This document shows, piece by piece, positions 41,601-51,914 of a stretch of DNA of 64,000 bases. Origin of the DNA: Pseudomonas triticicola (GTDB lineage Bacteria > Pseudomonadota > Gammaproteobacteria > Pseudomonadales > Pseudomonadaceae); contig NZ_JAHSTX010000001.1 in assembly GCF_019145375.1 (NCBI RefSeq), forward strand, positions 4,117,501 through 4,181,500, read 5' to 3'. Under the pieces are notes generated by a model. The model had not been told where the DNA came from. It ran no database searches and was given only the letters and a program-made list of their open reading frames with translations. Numbering within the stretch: the first letter of the stretch is position 1; each line of letters starts with the position of its first letter. Made by a program: the position numbers and the translations under genes.

Positions 41601-43101
41601 TGCGCACACGCTGGGACAGCACGGCCATCGGCGTGTCGTCGCCCATCGAGCCCACGGCTTCGTAACCTTGCTCGCCAAGCGGGCGCAGCACCTGATCACG
41701 CTCCTCGAACGTGACCTGATACATCTTCATGTACTGCTTGAGCTGATCGACGTCGTAGAAAGCCGAACCGTGGTCGTTGTCTTCCATGGTCGCCTGGATG
41801 CGCAGGGCATTCTTGCGCAGCCATTGCTTGTACGGATGACGGGATTTCAGACGGTTGTCGATCGCATCGGTGTCGAGAATCTGCCCGGTTTCGGTATCCA
41901 CGGCGAAGATCTGGCCCGGGCCGACGCGACCCTTGGCGAGCACGTCTTCGGGCTGGTAGTTCCACACGCCGATTTCCGAGGCGAGGGTGATGAAACCGTT
42001 CTTGGTGGTGACCCAGCGCGCCGGACGCAAACCGTTACGGTCGAGCAGGCACACCGCGTAGCGACCGTCGGTCATTACCACGCCGGCCGGGCCGTCCCAC
42101 GGTTCCATGTGCATCGAGTTGTACTCGTAGAACGCACGCAGATCCGGGTCCATGGTTTCGACGTTCTGCCACGCAGGCGGAATGATCATGCGCACGCCAC
42201 GGAACAGGTCGATGCCACCGGTGACCATCAGTTCGAGCATGTTGTCCATGCTCGATGAGTCGGAACCGACACGGTTGACCAGCGGGCCGAGTTCTTCCAG
42301 ATCCATCAGATCGTTGGTGAACTTGGTCCGCCGGGCCTGCGCCCAGTTGCGGTTACCAGTGATGGTGTTGATCTCGCCGTTGTGGGCGAGGAAGCGGAAC
42401 GGCTGCGCCAGCGGCCATTTCGGCAGGGTGTTGGTAGAGAAGCGCTGGTGGAACACGCAGATTGCGGTTTGCAGGCGCTCGTCACTCAGGTCCGGATAAA
42501 ACGCCGCCAGGTCGGCCGGCATCATCAGGCCTTTATAGATGATGGTCTTGTGCGAAAAGCTGCAGATGTAGTGGTCGGTGTCAGCGGCGTTGGCCACCGA
42601 CGAACGGCGACGGGCACTGAACAGCTTAACGGCCATGTCCTGATCGCTCAGGCCTTCGCCGCCAATGTAGACCTGCTCGATCTGCGGCAGGCGCTCAAGG
42701 GCCAGGCGGCCGAGGACGCTGGTGTCGATCGGCACTTTGCGCCAGCCGATCAGTTGCAGGCCTTCGGCGAGGATCTCGCGGTTCATGTTCTCGCGAGCGG
42801 CTTCGGCCTTGGCCGGATCCTGATTGAAGAACACCATGCCCACGGCATATTGCTTGGGCATTTCGACGCCGAAGCTTTCCTGGGCAATGGCTCGCAGGAA
42901 GGCGTCGGGTTTTTGAATCAGCAGACCGCAACCGTCACCGGTCTTGCCGTCGGCATTAATCCCACCGCGGTGGGTCATGCAGGTCAGGGCCTCGATGGCC
43001 GTTTGCAAAAGGGTATGACTGGGCTCGCCCTGCATATGAGCTATCAGGCCGAAACCGCAGTTATCCTTGAATTCATCTGGTTGGTACAGACCTGCTTTCA
43101 T
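38656..43101 (-). CDS. gltB: Glutamate synthase (NADPH) large subunit
   Basis: Enzyme of 1481 residues. The N-terminal class II glutaminase has its nucleophile at Cys15 ([10 protein letters not shown]), exposed by removing a short propeptide. A central domain, the FMN-binding synthase domain ([15 protein letters not shown], and the Fe-S cysteines near [13 protein letters not shown]) and the C-terminal glycine-repeat helix domain ([19 protein letters not shown]) follow. ATG 43101 is preferred over GTG 43107 because of the spacing from GAG upstream. The 351-base gap upstream holds the likely promoter and no gene. Confidence 0.97.
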   Translation of the reverse strand: MKAGLYQPDEFKDNCGFGLIAHMQGEPSHTLLQTAIEALTCMTHRGGINADGKTGDGCGLLIQKPDAFLRAIAQESFGVEMPKQYAVGMVFFNQDPAKAEAARENMNREILAEGLQLIGWRKVPIDTSVLGRLALERLPQIEQVYIGGEGLSDQDMAVKLFSARRRSSVANAADTDHYICSFSHKTIIYKGLMMPADLAAFYPDLSDERLQTAICVFHQRFSTNTLPKWPLAQPFRFLAHNGEINTITGNRNWAQARRTKFTNDLMDLEELGPLVNRVGSDSSSMDNMLELMVTGGIDLFRGVRMIIPPAWQNVETMDPDLRAFYEYNSMHMEPWDGPAGVVMTDGRYAVCLLDRNGLRPARWVTTKNGFITLASEIGVWNYQPEDVLAKGRVGPGQIFAVDTETGQILDTDAIDNRLKSRHPYKQWLRKNALRIQATMEDNDHGSAFYDVDQLKQYMKMYQVTFEERDQVLRPLGEQGYEAVGSMGDDTPMAVLSQRVRTPYDYFRQQFAQVTNPPIDPLREAIVMSLEICLGAERNIFQESPEHASRVILSSPVISPAKWRSLMNLDRPGFERAIIDLNYDESLGLEAAIRNVADQAEEAVRAGRTQIVLSDRHIAPGKLPIHASLATGAVHHRLTEKGLRCDSNILVETATARDPHHFAVLIGFGASAVYPFLAYEVLGDLIRTGEVLGDLYEVFKNYRKGITKGLLKILSKMGISTIASYRGAQLFEAIGLSEEVCELSFRGVPSRIKGARFVDIEAEQKALAVEAWSPRKPIQQGGLLKFVHGGEYHAYNPDVVNTLQAAVQQGDYAKFKEYTSLVDNRPVSMIRDLFKVKTLDTPLDISEVEPLESVLKRFDSAGISLGALSPEAHEALAEAMNRLGARSNSGEGGEDPARYGTIKSSKIKQVATGRFGVTPEYLVNAEVLQIKVAQGAKPGEGGQLPGGKVNGLIAKLRYAVPGVTLISPPPHHDIYSIEDLSQLIFDLKQVNPQALVSVKLVAEAGVGTIAAGVAKAYADLITISGYDGGTGASPLTSIKYAGAPWELGLAETHQTLRGNDLRGKVRVQTDGGLKTGLDVIKAAILGAESFGFGTAPMIALGCKYLRICHLNNCATGVATQNEKLRKDHYIGTVDMVVNFFTYVAEETREWLAKLGVRSLEELIGRTDLLEILEGQTAKQHHLDLTPLLGSDHIPADKPQFCGVERNPPFDKGLLAEKMVELASSAINDLSGAEFELDICNCDRSIGARISGEIARKHGNQGMAKAPITFRFRGTAGQSFGVWNAGGLNMYLEGDANDYVGKGMTGGKLTIVPPKGSVYKTQESAIIGNTCLYGATGGKLFAAGTAGERFAVRNSGAHTVVEGTGDHCCEYMTGGFVCVLGKTGYNFGSGMTGGFAYVLDQDNTFVDRVNHELVEIQRISGEAMEAYRSHLQNVLNEYVAETDSEWGRELAENLDDYVRRFWLVKPKAASLKSLLSSTRASPQ

Positions 43102-43210
43102 AGACACTTTCTCACCAGGCTGCCCCTATTCGAGGCAAATTTCTTTTCAATTCAACCACTTGCGTTCCGCGCCGAACGTACGCCGGCTTAGCGGGGGCAA
43201 AAGGGTGGTC

Positions 43211-43239
43211 ATTGTACACAGCGACACAGAGGCTCACAA
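43211..43239 (-). promoter_or_regulatory. Putative sigma-70 promoter of gltB
   Basis: On the minus strand TTGTGA and TACAAT (extended by TGTG) are spaced by 17 bases, about 110 bases upstream of the gltB start. Confidence 0.55.
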
Positions 43240-43425
43240 ATTTGACGACGAACTGTCGCAAATTCATGTCGCATTTGTGAAAGGTTTAAAGCGATCTGCT
43301 GTGCTAGTCAAAACTTTTTTAAATTCTGACCGCAACGACTCAAAAACTACTGTGACGCAGACACCACAAGGCACGCGACCTTTTCAGGAAGCGCGCACTC
43401 GTGGAGATTTTGAGGTGCCGGGAGA

Positions 43426-43446
43426 GGCGGCCTGGGTAAGGCCGCC
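43426..43446 (-). terminator. Hairpin after damX, possible terminator
   Basis: On the minus strand GGCGGCCT-TACCC-AGGCCGCC forms an 8-bp GC-rich stem 6 bases after the damX stop. No T-run follows, so termination efficiency is doubtful. Confidence 0.4.
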
Positions 43447-43452
43447 GAATCT

Positions 43453-45039
43453 TCAGCGAGTTGTTGCCAGTTCCTGTTGGACGCTGGCGACAGTGCGAGG
43501 CCAAGGTTTACCAGCCTGAACCTTCGCTGGCAAGGCCTTGATGGCAGAAACGGCCGCATCACGATTGGCAAAGTTGCCGTAGGTGATCACGTAAAGCGGC
43601 TTGCCGTTGAGGACTTTCTTGAAATAACGGTACTCGCCGCCCTGCTCCTTGACGAAGTTCTGCGCGGCGGACTCCGAGCTGGTGCCGAGGATCTGCACGA
43701 CATAGTTGCTGGTCGGCTGACCGGCGTACCAGCTGCCACCGGCAGCCTTGGCCACGGTAACTGGCTTGTCGGCAGGCTTGGCCGGAGCAGGAGCCGGTTT
43801 CGCAGCTGGCGCCGGGGTGGCCGGAGCAGGCTTGGCTGTGGCGATCTGCGTCGGTGCCGGGGTTGGCGCCGGTTTGGCAGCAGGAGTCGGAACCGGTGTC
43901 GGCGCAGGACCGGCCGGAACGCCAGCAGGCGGCGCGGAGGTGGTTACGGTCGGCGGCGTATCGCTGGAGCCTTCCAGCGGCACGCCGTCGTCGCCTTCGG
44001 TGATGCCACCGGCGGCTTCTGCCAGCGGGCCACGCATGACCGGCTGCGAGTTGCCGACCAATGGCAGCGGCATCGGCTGGGTGTTGCCGGCGAATTCGAC
44101 GGACGGGTTGGCGCTGTTTGCTGCGCCCTGACCCAATGGCAATTGCGCCTGTTCATTGGCCGGAGCACCGGTGGTCGGTGCCTTGCTGCGACCCGGCATC
44201 AGCCAGGCGGCGGCAACCGCGACCACAACGACGGCGGAAATCGCCAATACGTGTTTCTTCGGCATGTTGAACCCCATACTTGGACGCTTGACCGCGGAGC
44301 GGCTGGCAATCATGACTTCGATCAGTGCATCGCGAGCGACCTGGTTGATGTTGCCCGGCCAGCCCTCGGAGCTTTCGTGAATATCAGAGATCTGATCTGC
44401 GGTGAAAAGTTCGACACCCCGGCCCGCGCCTTCCAGCCGCTGGTCGAGATATTCGCGGGTCTCTTCTTCGGTGTACGGCTGCAATTCGATGACGTGGAAA
44501 CGCTCTTCCTCGAGCTGCAACGCCTCGAGCTGAGCGATCAGCGACGACTCGCCGAACAGGAACACATGCGGACGACCTTCCGGCGTGCCGGCGCCGAGCG
44601 CCATCAACGCTTCCAGCGCGGACTCGTCGAGCTGCTCGGCATCGTCCACGAGCAGATAGACTTCCTGCCCGGTCAGACCCAGTTGCACCACCTGCTCGAG
44701 AATCGCACCGACTTCGGCCTGAGCGACATCCAGCGCCTGCGCCACCTGGCGCAGCACGCCGGCCGCATCACCGGCGCCACGGGCGGAAACCACCACGCTC
44801 TGCACCGATTGTTTATTGGTGCTGGCAACGAGCGCCTGCCGCAGCAGGGTCTTGCCGCTGCCCTGCGGGCCGGTGACCACCAGCAGCAACTGGCTGTAAC
44901 GCGCCAGGTGATGCAGTTGACCCAGCACCGGTTTGCGCTGGGCCGGGAAGAATTTGAAGCCCGGCACCCGTGGCGCGAACGGGTCGTGACTTAACTGGAA
45001 ATGGCCGAGAAACGCCTCGTCGGCATGCAAACTAGTCAT
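43453..45039 (-). CDS. damX: SPOR-domain AAA+ cell division protein DamX
   Basis: Protein of 528 residues. An N-terminal ExeA-like ATPase domain (Walker A GPQGSGKT, 57-64; VYLLVDDAEQL as Walker B), one membrane helix (about 263-281), a long Pro/Ala/Lys-rich periplasmic linker (about 370-440) and a C-terminal SPOR domain (YVVQILGTSSESAAQNFVKE onward) that binds denuded septal peptidoglycan. DamX localises to the division septum. Enterobacterial DamX lacks a clear intact ATPase, so the intact Walker A here is of note. It follows aroB by 10 bases. Confidence 0.9.
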   Translation of the reverse strand: MTSLHADEAFLGHFQLSHDPFAPRVPGFKFFPAQRKPVLGQLHHLARYSQLLLVVTGPQGSGKTLLRQALVASTNKQSVQSVVVSARGAGDAAGVLRQVAQALDVAQAEVGAILEQVVQLGLTGQEVYLLVDDAEQLDESALEALMALGAGTPEGRPHVFLFGESSLIAQLEALQLEEERFHVIELQPYTEEETREYLDQRLEGAGRGVELFTADQISDIHESSEGWPGNINQVARDALIEVMIASRSAVKRPSMGFNMPKKHVLAISAVVVVAVAAAWLMPGRSKAPTTGAPANEQAQLPLGQGAANSANPSVEFAGNTQPMPLPLVGNSQPVMRGPLAEAAGGITEGDDGVPLEGSSDTPPTVTTSAPPAGVPAGPAPTPVPTPAAKPAPTPAPTQIATAKPAPATPAPAAKPAPAPAKPADKPVTVAKAAGGSWYAGQPTSNYVVQILGTSSESAAQNFVKEQGGEYRYFKKVLNGKPLYVITYGNFANRDAAVSAIKALPAKVQAGKPWPRTVASVQQELATTR

Positions 45040-45049
45040 CGGAATCGTT

Positions 45050-46150
45050 TTAACCTTTAAGCTGAGCCAGGGCGCGGTAATCCGCTCCCAGCGTGGCCTG
45101 TAGAACCTCTTTCGGATAATCGTCGGTCACTACCGCTTCGCCCATCCGGCGCAGCAGCACCAGGCGCAGACGACCGTCGATCACTTTTTTATCAATTGCC
45201 ATATGTTGGAGAAAATCGGCTTCGTGCATCTCTTCAGGCGGAATGACCGGCAAGCCGGCACGCTGGAACAGACGAATGCCGCGATCACGCTCCTGTTCGC
45301 TGATCCAGCCCAGGCGCGCGGACATTTCCAGCGCCATCACGGTACCAGCCGCCACCGCCTCGCCATGCAGCCAGACACCATAGCCCATGTGGGTTTCGAT
45401 GGCGTGGCCGAAGGTGTGGCCGAGGTTGAGCGTGGCGCGCACGCCGGTTTCCTTTTCATCGGCACCGACCACCGCAGCCTTGGCCGCGCAGGAACGCTCG
45501 ATCGCATAGGTCAGCGCGGTTTGATCCAGCGCGCGCAGAGCGTCGACGTTTTCTTCCAGCCAGGTCAGGAACGGCTCGTCGCAGATCAGACCGTACTTGA
45601 TGACTTCCGCCAGGCCCGCCGACAACTCACGCTCCGGCAGGGTTTTCAGCGATGCGGTATCGATCAGCACCACGTTCGGCTGATAGAACGCGCCGACCAT
45701 GTTCTTGCCCTGCGGATGGTTGATGCCGGTCTTGCCGCCGACCGAGGAATCGACCTGCGACAGCAGTGTGGTAGGAATCTGGATGAAATCGACACCGCGC
45801 TGATAGCAGGCGGCAGCGAAGCCGGCCATGTCGCCGATCACCCCGCCGCCCAAGGCGATCACGGTGGTGCGGCGGTCATGACGGGCGGTCAGCAGACCGT
45901 CGAAAATCAGTTGCAGGGTTTCCCAGTTCTTGAAGGCTTCGCCATCAGGCAACACCACCGAGATCACCGAGAACTGCGCAAGGCTGCGGGTCAGACGTTC
46001 GAGATAGAGCGGCGCGACGGTTTCGTTGGAGATGATTGCCACCTGCCGCCCGTGGATATGCGGCGCCAGCAGTTCCGCCTGATCCAACAGACCTTCGCCA
46101 ATATGAATCGGGTAGCTGCGCTCGCCTAGATCGACCTTGAGTGTCTGCAT
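45050..46150 (-). CDS. aroB: 3-dehydroquinate synthase
   Basis: Enzyme of 366 residues, second step of the shikimate pathway, NAD and metal dependent. Motifs: [41 protein letters not shown], and the metal-binding [11 protein letters not shown]. Start ATG 46150 matches the family start ([15 protein letters not shown]). A 152-base gap separates it from aroK, in which I see no gene. Confidence 0.97.
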   Translation of the reverse strand: MQTLKVDLGERSYPIHIGEGLLDQAELLAPHIHGRQVAIISNETVAPLYLERLTRSLAQFSVISVVLPDGEAFKNWETLQLIFDGLLTARHDRRTTVIALGGGVIGDMAGFAAACYQRGVDFIQIPTTLLSQVDSSVGGKTGINHPQGKNMVGAFYQPNVVLIDTASLKTLPERELSAGLAEVIKYGLICDEPFLTWLEENVDALRALDQTALTYAIERSCAAKAAVVGADEKETGVRATLNLGHTFGHAIETHMGYGVWLHGEAVAAGTVMALEMSARLGWISEQERDRGIRLFQRAGLPVIPPEEMHEADFLQHMAIDKKVIDGRLRLVLLRRMGEAVVTDDYPKEVLQATLGADYRALAQLKG

Positions 46151-46302
46151 GTGTCCCCACAGTGAAGATGGAAGCAGGCATCCTGCCCTGAAATTATTGG
46201 TGTTCTGCGGCCTGTAGCGGTATGACGCCGCTCGCCCGGCATCCGCCACACCCTCGGCGGACGCTGACAGGACGCCGAGGATAGCGCATTTCCGTCGATG
46301 CT

Positions 46303-46821
46303 TTAACGGGGTGGCAACTGCGCGAGACGGTCCAGAATGTCGAGCACCACCATGCGTGGCGGCCGCTCGTCGGTTTCCACCACCAGATCGGCGATTTCCC
46401 GATAAAGCGGATCACGGATTTCGAGCAGGTCGCGCAGGGTTTTCGCCGGATCGGCGGTGCGCAGCAGCGGCCGATTGCGATCGCGGGAGGTGCGGCCCAC
46501 CTGCTGCTCGACGGAGGCGTGCAGATACACCACGCGCCCGCCTTCATGCAGGGCCTTGCGATTGGCATCACGCATCACTGCGCCGCCGCCGGTCGCCAGC
46601 ACCACGCCATCGAACGCGCACAGCTCGGCGATCATCGCCTGCTCACGGTCACGAAAGCCCGGCTCGCCTTCCTTGTCGAAGATCCATGGGATATTGGCAC
46701 CCGTGCGCAGCTCAATTTCCTTGTCGGAATCCTTGAACGGCAGGCGCAGCTCTTTGGCCAGCAATCGGCCGATGGTGCTTTTGCCAGCACCCATCGGTCC
46801 TACAAGTATCAAATTTCGCAC
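46303..46821 (-). CDS. aroK: Shikimate kinase
   Basis: Protein of 172 residues phosphorylating shikimate. Walker A is [12 protein letters not shown]; shikimate-binding [17 protein letters not shown] and [10 protein letters not shown] are intact, and RNRPLLRT is in the lid region. It starts only 4 bases after the pilQ stop, so the pil-aro genes form one run, as in other pseudomonads. Confidence 0.97.
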   Translation of the reverse strand: MRNLILVGPMGAGKSTIGRLLAKELRLPFKDSDKEIELRTGANIPWIFDKEGEPGFRDREQAMIAELCAFDGVVLATGGGAVMRDANRKALHEGGRVVYLHASVEQQVGRTSRDRNRPLLRTADPAKTLRDLLEIRDPLYREIADLVVETDERPPRMVVLDILDRLAQLPPR

Positions 46822-46825
46822 AGAA

Positions 46826-48913
46826 TCAACGACTCACAGCAATCGCCTGGTTATTCATGATACGCGGAGTGAGAAATACCAGCAGCTCGGATTTTTTCTC
46901 CGAAACCACATCACGCCGGAAAAGGCGGCCAAGATACGGCACATCGCCAAGAAATGGCACCTTATCTACGACCTTGCTTTGAGTATTTGAAAAAACACCG
47001 CCGATTACGATGGTCTCGCCGTCATTTACCAGCACCTTGGCGTTGACCTCGTTTTTCTTGATCGGCGGCACATCCTGCACTTTGTTCAGGTAGTCCGGCT
47101 CATCCTTGGTGACCTTGACCTCCATGATGATGCGGTTGTCCGGAGTGATCTGCGGAGTGACTTCCAGCGACAGCGAGGCCTCCTTGAACGACACCGAGGT
47201 CGCGCCGCTGGAGCTGGCCTCCTGATAGGGAATCTCGGTGCCTTTGAGGATCTTCGCGGTTTCCTTGTCCGAGGTGACCACCTTCGGCTGCGAGACGATT
47301 TCGCCGTTGCCGGTCTTTTCCATCGCCGTCAGTTCGAGATCCAGCAGCACGTTGTCGGTGATGAATGCGATGCCGATCCCCGAAGTGTTATTGACCGTGC
47401 CCATGTCGACGAACGGCGAGTTGGTGCCGGTGCTGCCCGGCGTACCGATAGTGCTCGACGAACCGTTGACCCCGGAGGCGTTCCAGTTGCCCTTGTTCTG
47501 CACCGAACCGCCCCAGCGCACGCCCAGGCTCTTGTCGTAATCGACGTTGGCCTCAACGATGCGCGCCTCGATCATCACCTGGCGGACCGGAATATCCAGC
47601 TGCGCGACGATCCGCCGGAGTTCGTCGAGGCGATCCTGGGTCTGGTAGGCAATGATGTTGTTGGTTCGCTCATCGACGGTAATCGAACCGCGCTCATCGA
47701 CCTTGGCCTCGGCACTGGTCACCGACTGGAACAGCTTGGCGATGTCCGCCGCCTTGGCGTAATTGACTTGCAGCAGCTCGCGACGCAGGGGCGCCAGCTC
47801 GGCGATCTGCTTCTGCGATTCCAGTTCCTGACGCTCGCGAGCGGCAATTTCATCGGCCGGCGCGACCAGCAGCACGTTGCCGATCTTGCGCTTGTCCAGC
47901 CCCTTGGTTTTCAGCACCAGATCCAGCGCCTGATCCCACGGCACGTTCTGCAGGCGCAAGGTGATACCGCCCTGCACCGTATCGCTCGCCACCAGATTGA
48001 GATTGGTGAAGTCCGCGATCAGTTGCAGCACCGAGCGCACGTCGATGTCCTGAAAATTCAGCGAGAGCTTGTCGCCGACATAGGCCTGACGGTCGGCGTT
48101 GCGCTTTTGCAGGTCGTCGATGCTCATCGGCCGAACGCTGACGGTGAGCTTGTTGTCGGTCTGAAACGTGGAGTAGTCGAAGGTGCCGCTGGGCTCGACA
48201 CTGATCACCGTGCGATCGCCGGTGAGCGCTGCGTTGACGAACTGCACCGGCGTGGCGAAGTCCTTGACGTCGAGGCGCACGCGCAGCTTTTCCGGCAATT
48301 GCGTGCGGGCGAAGCTGAGGATGATCTTGCCATCGTGCTCCTGGATATCCGGGGCGATGGTCGGATCAGAGAGGTCGATGACTACGTTGCCCTCGCCCTC
48401 GGTGCCGCGCTGGAAATCGACGCCGCGAATCGCCCTGCTGCGTTGCGCGGCTGGTCTGGCAGGTGCCGCAGCGGCCGTGGCGGCCGTGGCGGCACGCGGT
48501 GCCACGGCAGCCGGGCGCGGCGCAGTCGCGGAAGCGCCCTGACCGACCACCACAAACAGATTATTGCCCTCGACCCGCGTGCTGTAAGGCGCCAACTGCG
48601 TCAGGCTGACAATCAGCCGCGTGCGATCCTTGGCTTCGGCCACCGTGGCCGTGCGCGCGTTGCCGCTGCCCAGATCAAGATTACTGTTGGCCAATTGGCT
48701 GGTCACGCCCGGCAGATCCAGTGCAATGCGCGCCGGCGACTCGGTTGTGTAGCCCTTGGGCTGCGGTGGCGGGCCGTCGAACGACAGCTTCAGTTCGACG
48801 CGGTCACCCGGCAGCGCGGCAACATCCAGCGCTTTCAGACTGGCCGCCATTACCATCGGTGACAACAGCGCTATCCATAGCGAAAAACCGAGGGTGGAGA
48901 AAATCCTGTTCAT
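46826..48913 (-). CDS. pilQ: Type IV pilus secretin PilQ
   Basis: Outer-membrane secretin of 695 residues. A signal peptide (ending near VMAAS) is followed by two AMIN domains (about 25-260), an STN/N0 domain ([20 protein letters not shown]), an N1 domain ([13 protein letters not shown]) and the secretin pore with [11 protein letters not shown] and [15 protein letters not shown]. It forms the ring through which the pilus passes. It is preceded by pilMNOP with small gaps or overlaps. Confidence 0.97.
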   Translation of the reverse strand: MNRIFSTLGFSLWIALLSPMVMAASLKALDVAALPGDRVELKLSFDGPPPQPKGYTTESPARIALDLPGVTSQLANSNLDLGSGNARTATVAEAKDRTRLIVSLTQLAPYSTRVEGNNLFVVVGQGASATAPRPAAVAPRAATAATAAAAPARPAAQRSRAIRGVDFQRGTEGEGNVVIDLSDPTIAPDIQEHDGKIILSFARTQLPEKLRVRLDVKDFATPVQFVNAALTGDRTVISVEPSGTFDYSTFQTDNKLTVSVRPMSIDDLQKRNADRQAYVGDKLSLNFQDIDVRSVLQLIADFTNLNLVASDTVQGGITLRLQNVPWDQALDLVLKTKGLDKRKIGNVLLVAPADEIAARERQELESQKQIAELAPLRRELLQVNYAKAADIAKLFQSVTSAEAKVDERGSITVDERTNNIIAYQTQDRLDELRRIVAQLDIPVRQVMIEARIVEANVDYDKSLGVRWGGSVQNKGNWNASGVNGSSSTIGTPGSTGTNSPFVDMGTVNNTSGIGIAFITDNVLLDLELTAMEKTGNGEIVSQPKVVTSDKETAKILKGTEIPYQEASSSGATSVSFKEASLSLEVTPQITPDNRIIMEVKVTKDEPDYLNKVQDVPPIKKNEVNAKVLVNDGETIVIGGVFSNTQSKVVDKVPFLGDVPYLGRLFRRDVVSEKKSELLVFLTPRIMNNQAIAVSR

Positions 48914-48926
48914 TGTTCGACTTCCA

Positions 48927-49451
48927 CTATGAGTGCTCTTTCAAAGGAATGGTGCGCGGCCGCTCCAGCCAGGCGCCGGCGCCGTCGGGCACGATCTCGA
49001 CGACATCGACCTGAGTGGCGCTGATGGCGACAATACGGCCGTCGTTGCGGCCCAGATAGTCGCCGACCTTGAGGCGGTGCACCCCGCCCGCGCCGCGCAG
49101 CAGCGCGAACGAGCCCGAGGCATTGGCGATCGTGCCAACCATTTCGAACTGCTCGATATTGAACCCTTCAAGGTATTGCTTGACGCGGTTGGGGTCGGGT
49201 TTGACGTTGCGCGACCCATGCTTCTGCCCGGCCAGATCGACCCGCGCCTGCCGCGAAAACGGACTGCGCAGGTTGGCGGCGCTGTAAGTGAATGTGGGGT
49301 AAGACCGGAATGTCGGCGTTGGTTCAATCTTGCCCGCCGGGCGCAGGCGCACTTCGTTGAGGTAAGCATCGAGGTCGCTGAAGTCATCGCCGCCACCGCA
49401 GCCGCTCAACGCCAGCATCATGGGCAGGACGAGATAACGAATCGGGGTCAT
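48927..49451 (-). CDS. pilP: Type IV pilus lipoprotein PilP
   Basis: Inner-membrane lipoprotein of 174 residues with lipobox LALSGC and a C-terminal HR-like beta domain (VGTIANASGSFALLRGAGGV, VGDYLGRNDGRIVAI). It links the PilNO complex with the PilQ secretin. Its ATG overlaps the pilO stop by four bases. Confidence 0.95.
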   Translation of the reverse strand: MTPIRYLVLPMMLALSGCGGGDDFSDLDAYLNEVRLRPAGKIEPTPTFRSYPTFTYSAANLRSPFSRQARVDLAGQKHGSRNVKPDPNRVKQYLEGFNIEQFEMVGTIANASGSFALLRGAGGVHRLKVGDYLGRNDGRIVAISATQVDVVEIVPDGAGAWLERPRTIPLKEHS

Positions 49452-50071
49452 TTCTCCAGCCCCTTGTCGTTATAGCGGTACGTCTTGGCAAGAATACTCA
49501 TGCGCAGCTTCGTCCCGCCTTCGGGATTGGCCGGCGCCAGTTCGAAATCGTGCAGAGTGACAATCCGTGGCAGGCCGGCGACGCCGCTGACGAAGGTCGC
49601 GAGGTCGTGATAGGCACCGGTTACGGTGATCTGGATCGGCAGTTCGATGTAGAACGGCTGGGTCACTTCCGGCAGCAGCTTGATTTCCTCGAATTCCAGG
49701 CCGCTGCCCAGACCAGTGCGGGTGATATCTTCGAGCAGGCCCGGCACTTCGGTGTCGCTGGGCAATTGCCGCAGCAGCACGCCGAAGGTGTTTTCCATTT
49801 CCTTCATTTGCTGGGTATAGAGCTCAAGGTTCGCCGACAGCCGCGCCTTGCTGGCGAATTGTTCCTTGAGGGTGATTTCTTCTTCGCGCTTGAGGTCGAG
49901 CTGATTTTCCATATCGCTGATAAAGAAGTAATAGCCGAGCGCGAGGATCAACACCATCACCAGCGCACCGCACAGGGTTTTCACTGCCGGTGGCCAGGAG
50001 CCGATGTTGCTGGTGTCGAGGTCGTTGAAATCGATGCTGCGCAGGCCCTGCAGCCACTCGGAGGCTTTCAT
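49448..50071 (-). CDS. pilO: Type IV pilus inner membrane protein PilO
   Basis: Protein of 207 residues with one membrane helix (about 32-50), a coiled coil (QLDLKREEEITLKEQFASKA) and a ferredoxin-like periplasmic domain. It heterodimerises with PilN and binds PilP. ATGA overlaps join it to pilN and pilP. Confidence 0.95.
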   Translation of the reverse strand: MKASEWLQGLRSIDFNDLDTSNIGSWPPAVKTLCGALVMVLILALGYYFFISDMENQLDLKREEEITLKEQFASKARLSANLELYTQQMKEMENTFGVLLRQLPSDTEVPGLLEDITRTGLGSGLEFEEIKLLPEVTQPFYIELPIQITVTGAYHDLATFVSGVAGLPRIVTLHDFELAPANPEGGTKLRMSILAKTYRYNDKGLEK

Positions 50072-50633
50072 TGCTCGTCCTCCACAACCTTGGGCTGGGT
50101 CTGACGAACGGTCAGCTGGAAGATGTTGGCCTGCTCTACCTGATCGGCGCTGGTGGCCTTGACCTCATTCAGGCTCGGCGCGTCGAACCAGTCGGACGCG
50201 TCGAGATTGCGCATCAGCTCGGAGACCCGGTTGTTCGACTCCGCCGCGCCACTGATGGACAAGGTCTTGCCGGCCATTTTCACATCGGTGAAATACACGC
50301 CGTCCGGCAACGTGCGCGCCAACTGATCGAAGATTCGCCCGCTGATCTGCCGGTTGCCCTGCAGGTCCTGGATGATGCGCATGCGCTCGACCAGTTGCTG
50401 GCGGCGCGCCTTGAGCTCGCTGATCTGCTTGATGCGTTCGTCGACCACGGCGATCTGTTTGCCGATGTAATCGTTGCGCGCCATTTGCCGATCGATGGCT
50501 GCGGTGATGATCTGGTCGGCAATCAGCACCGCGCCGATAGAGCCGGCCAGCACGCCGATCAGCACCAGCAGAAAGCGTTTGCGCCGTTCTTCGCGGCGCT
50601 CCTCGCGCCAGGGGAGAAGGTTGATCCGCGCCA

Positions 50634-50634
<1 letters not shown>
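50068..50634 (-). CDS. pilN: Type IV pilus inner membrane protein PilN
   Basis: Protein of 188 residues starting with the conserved cytoplasmic tail ARINLLPWREERREER that binds PilM, then one membrane helix (about 22-42), a coiled coil and a periplasmic domain. Start codon overlaps the pilM stop (TGATG). Confidence 0.95.
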
Positions 50635-51725
<1,091 letters not shown>

Positions 51726-51807
51726 TTACGGACTCTGTAATACGCATTGCGTTCCTTCACCCCCGTCTTGACAGAAGCGCCAATGACGCCTCCGACGGAA
51801 AAGTGCT

Positions 51808-51813
51808 TATAAT
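51808..51813 (+). promoter_or_regulatory. Putative -10 element upstream of ponA
   Basis: A perfect TATAAT about 100 bases before the ponA start, preceded by GTGCT. No good -35 lies at the right distance; the TTGACA at 51768 is 34 bases away. The 216-base gap between pilM and ponA holds no gene. Confidence 0.4.
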
Positions 51814-51914
51814 GCCCAGCGATTTTTTCCGCTTTTTACTGCCCGCGCGGATGGCTCTGTGTGTAACCGCAGCCCCGTGCCAAATTCATTCTTTGCCCTG
51901 GATGTCCAAAAGCC

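Noticed and set aside
38818..42258. Long open frame antisense to gltB
   Set aside because: Shadow of the gltB reading frame; no ribosome site or recognisable domain.
51768..51813. TTGACA at 51768 paired with TATAAT at 51808 as one promoter
   Set aside because: The spacing is 34 bases, twice what sigma-70 tolerates.
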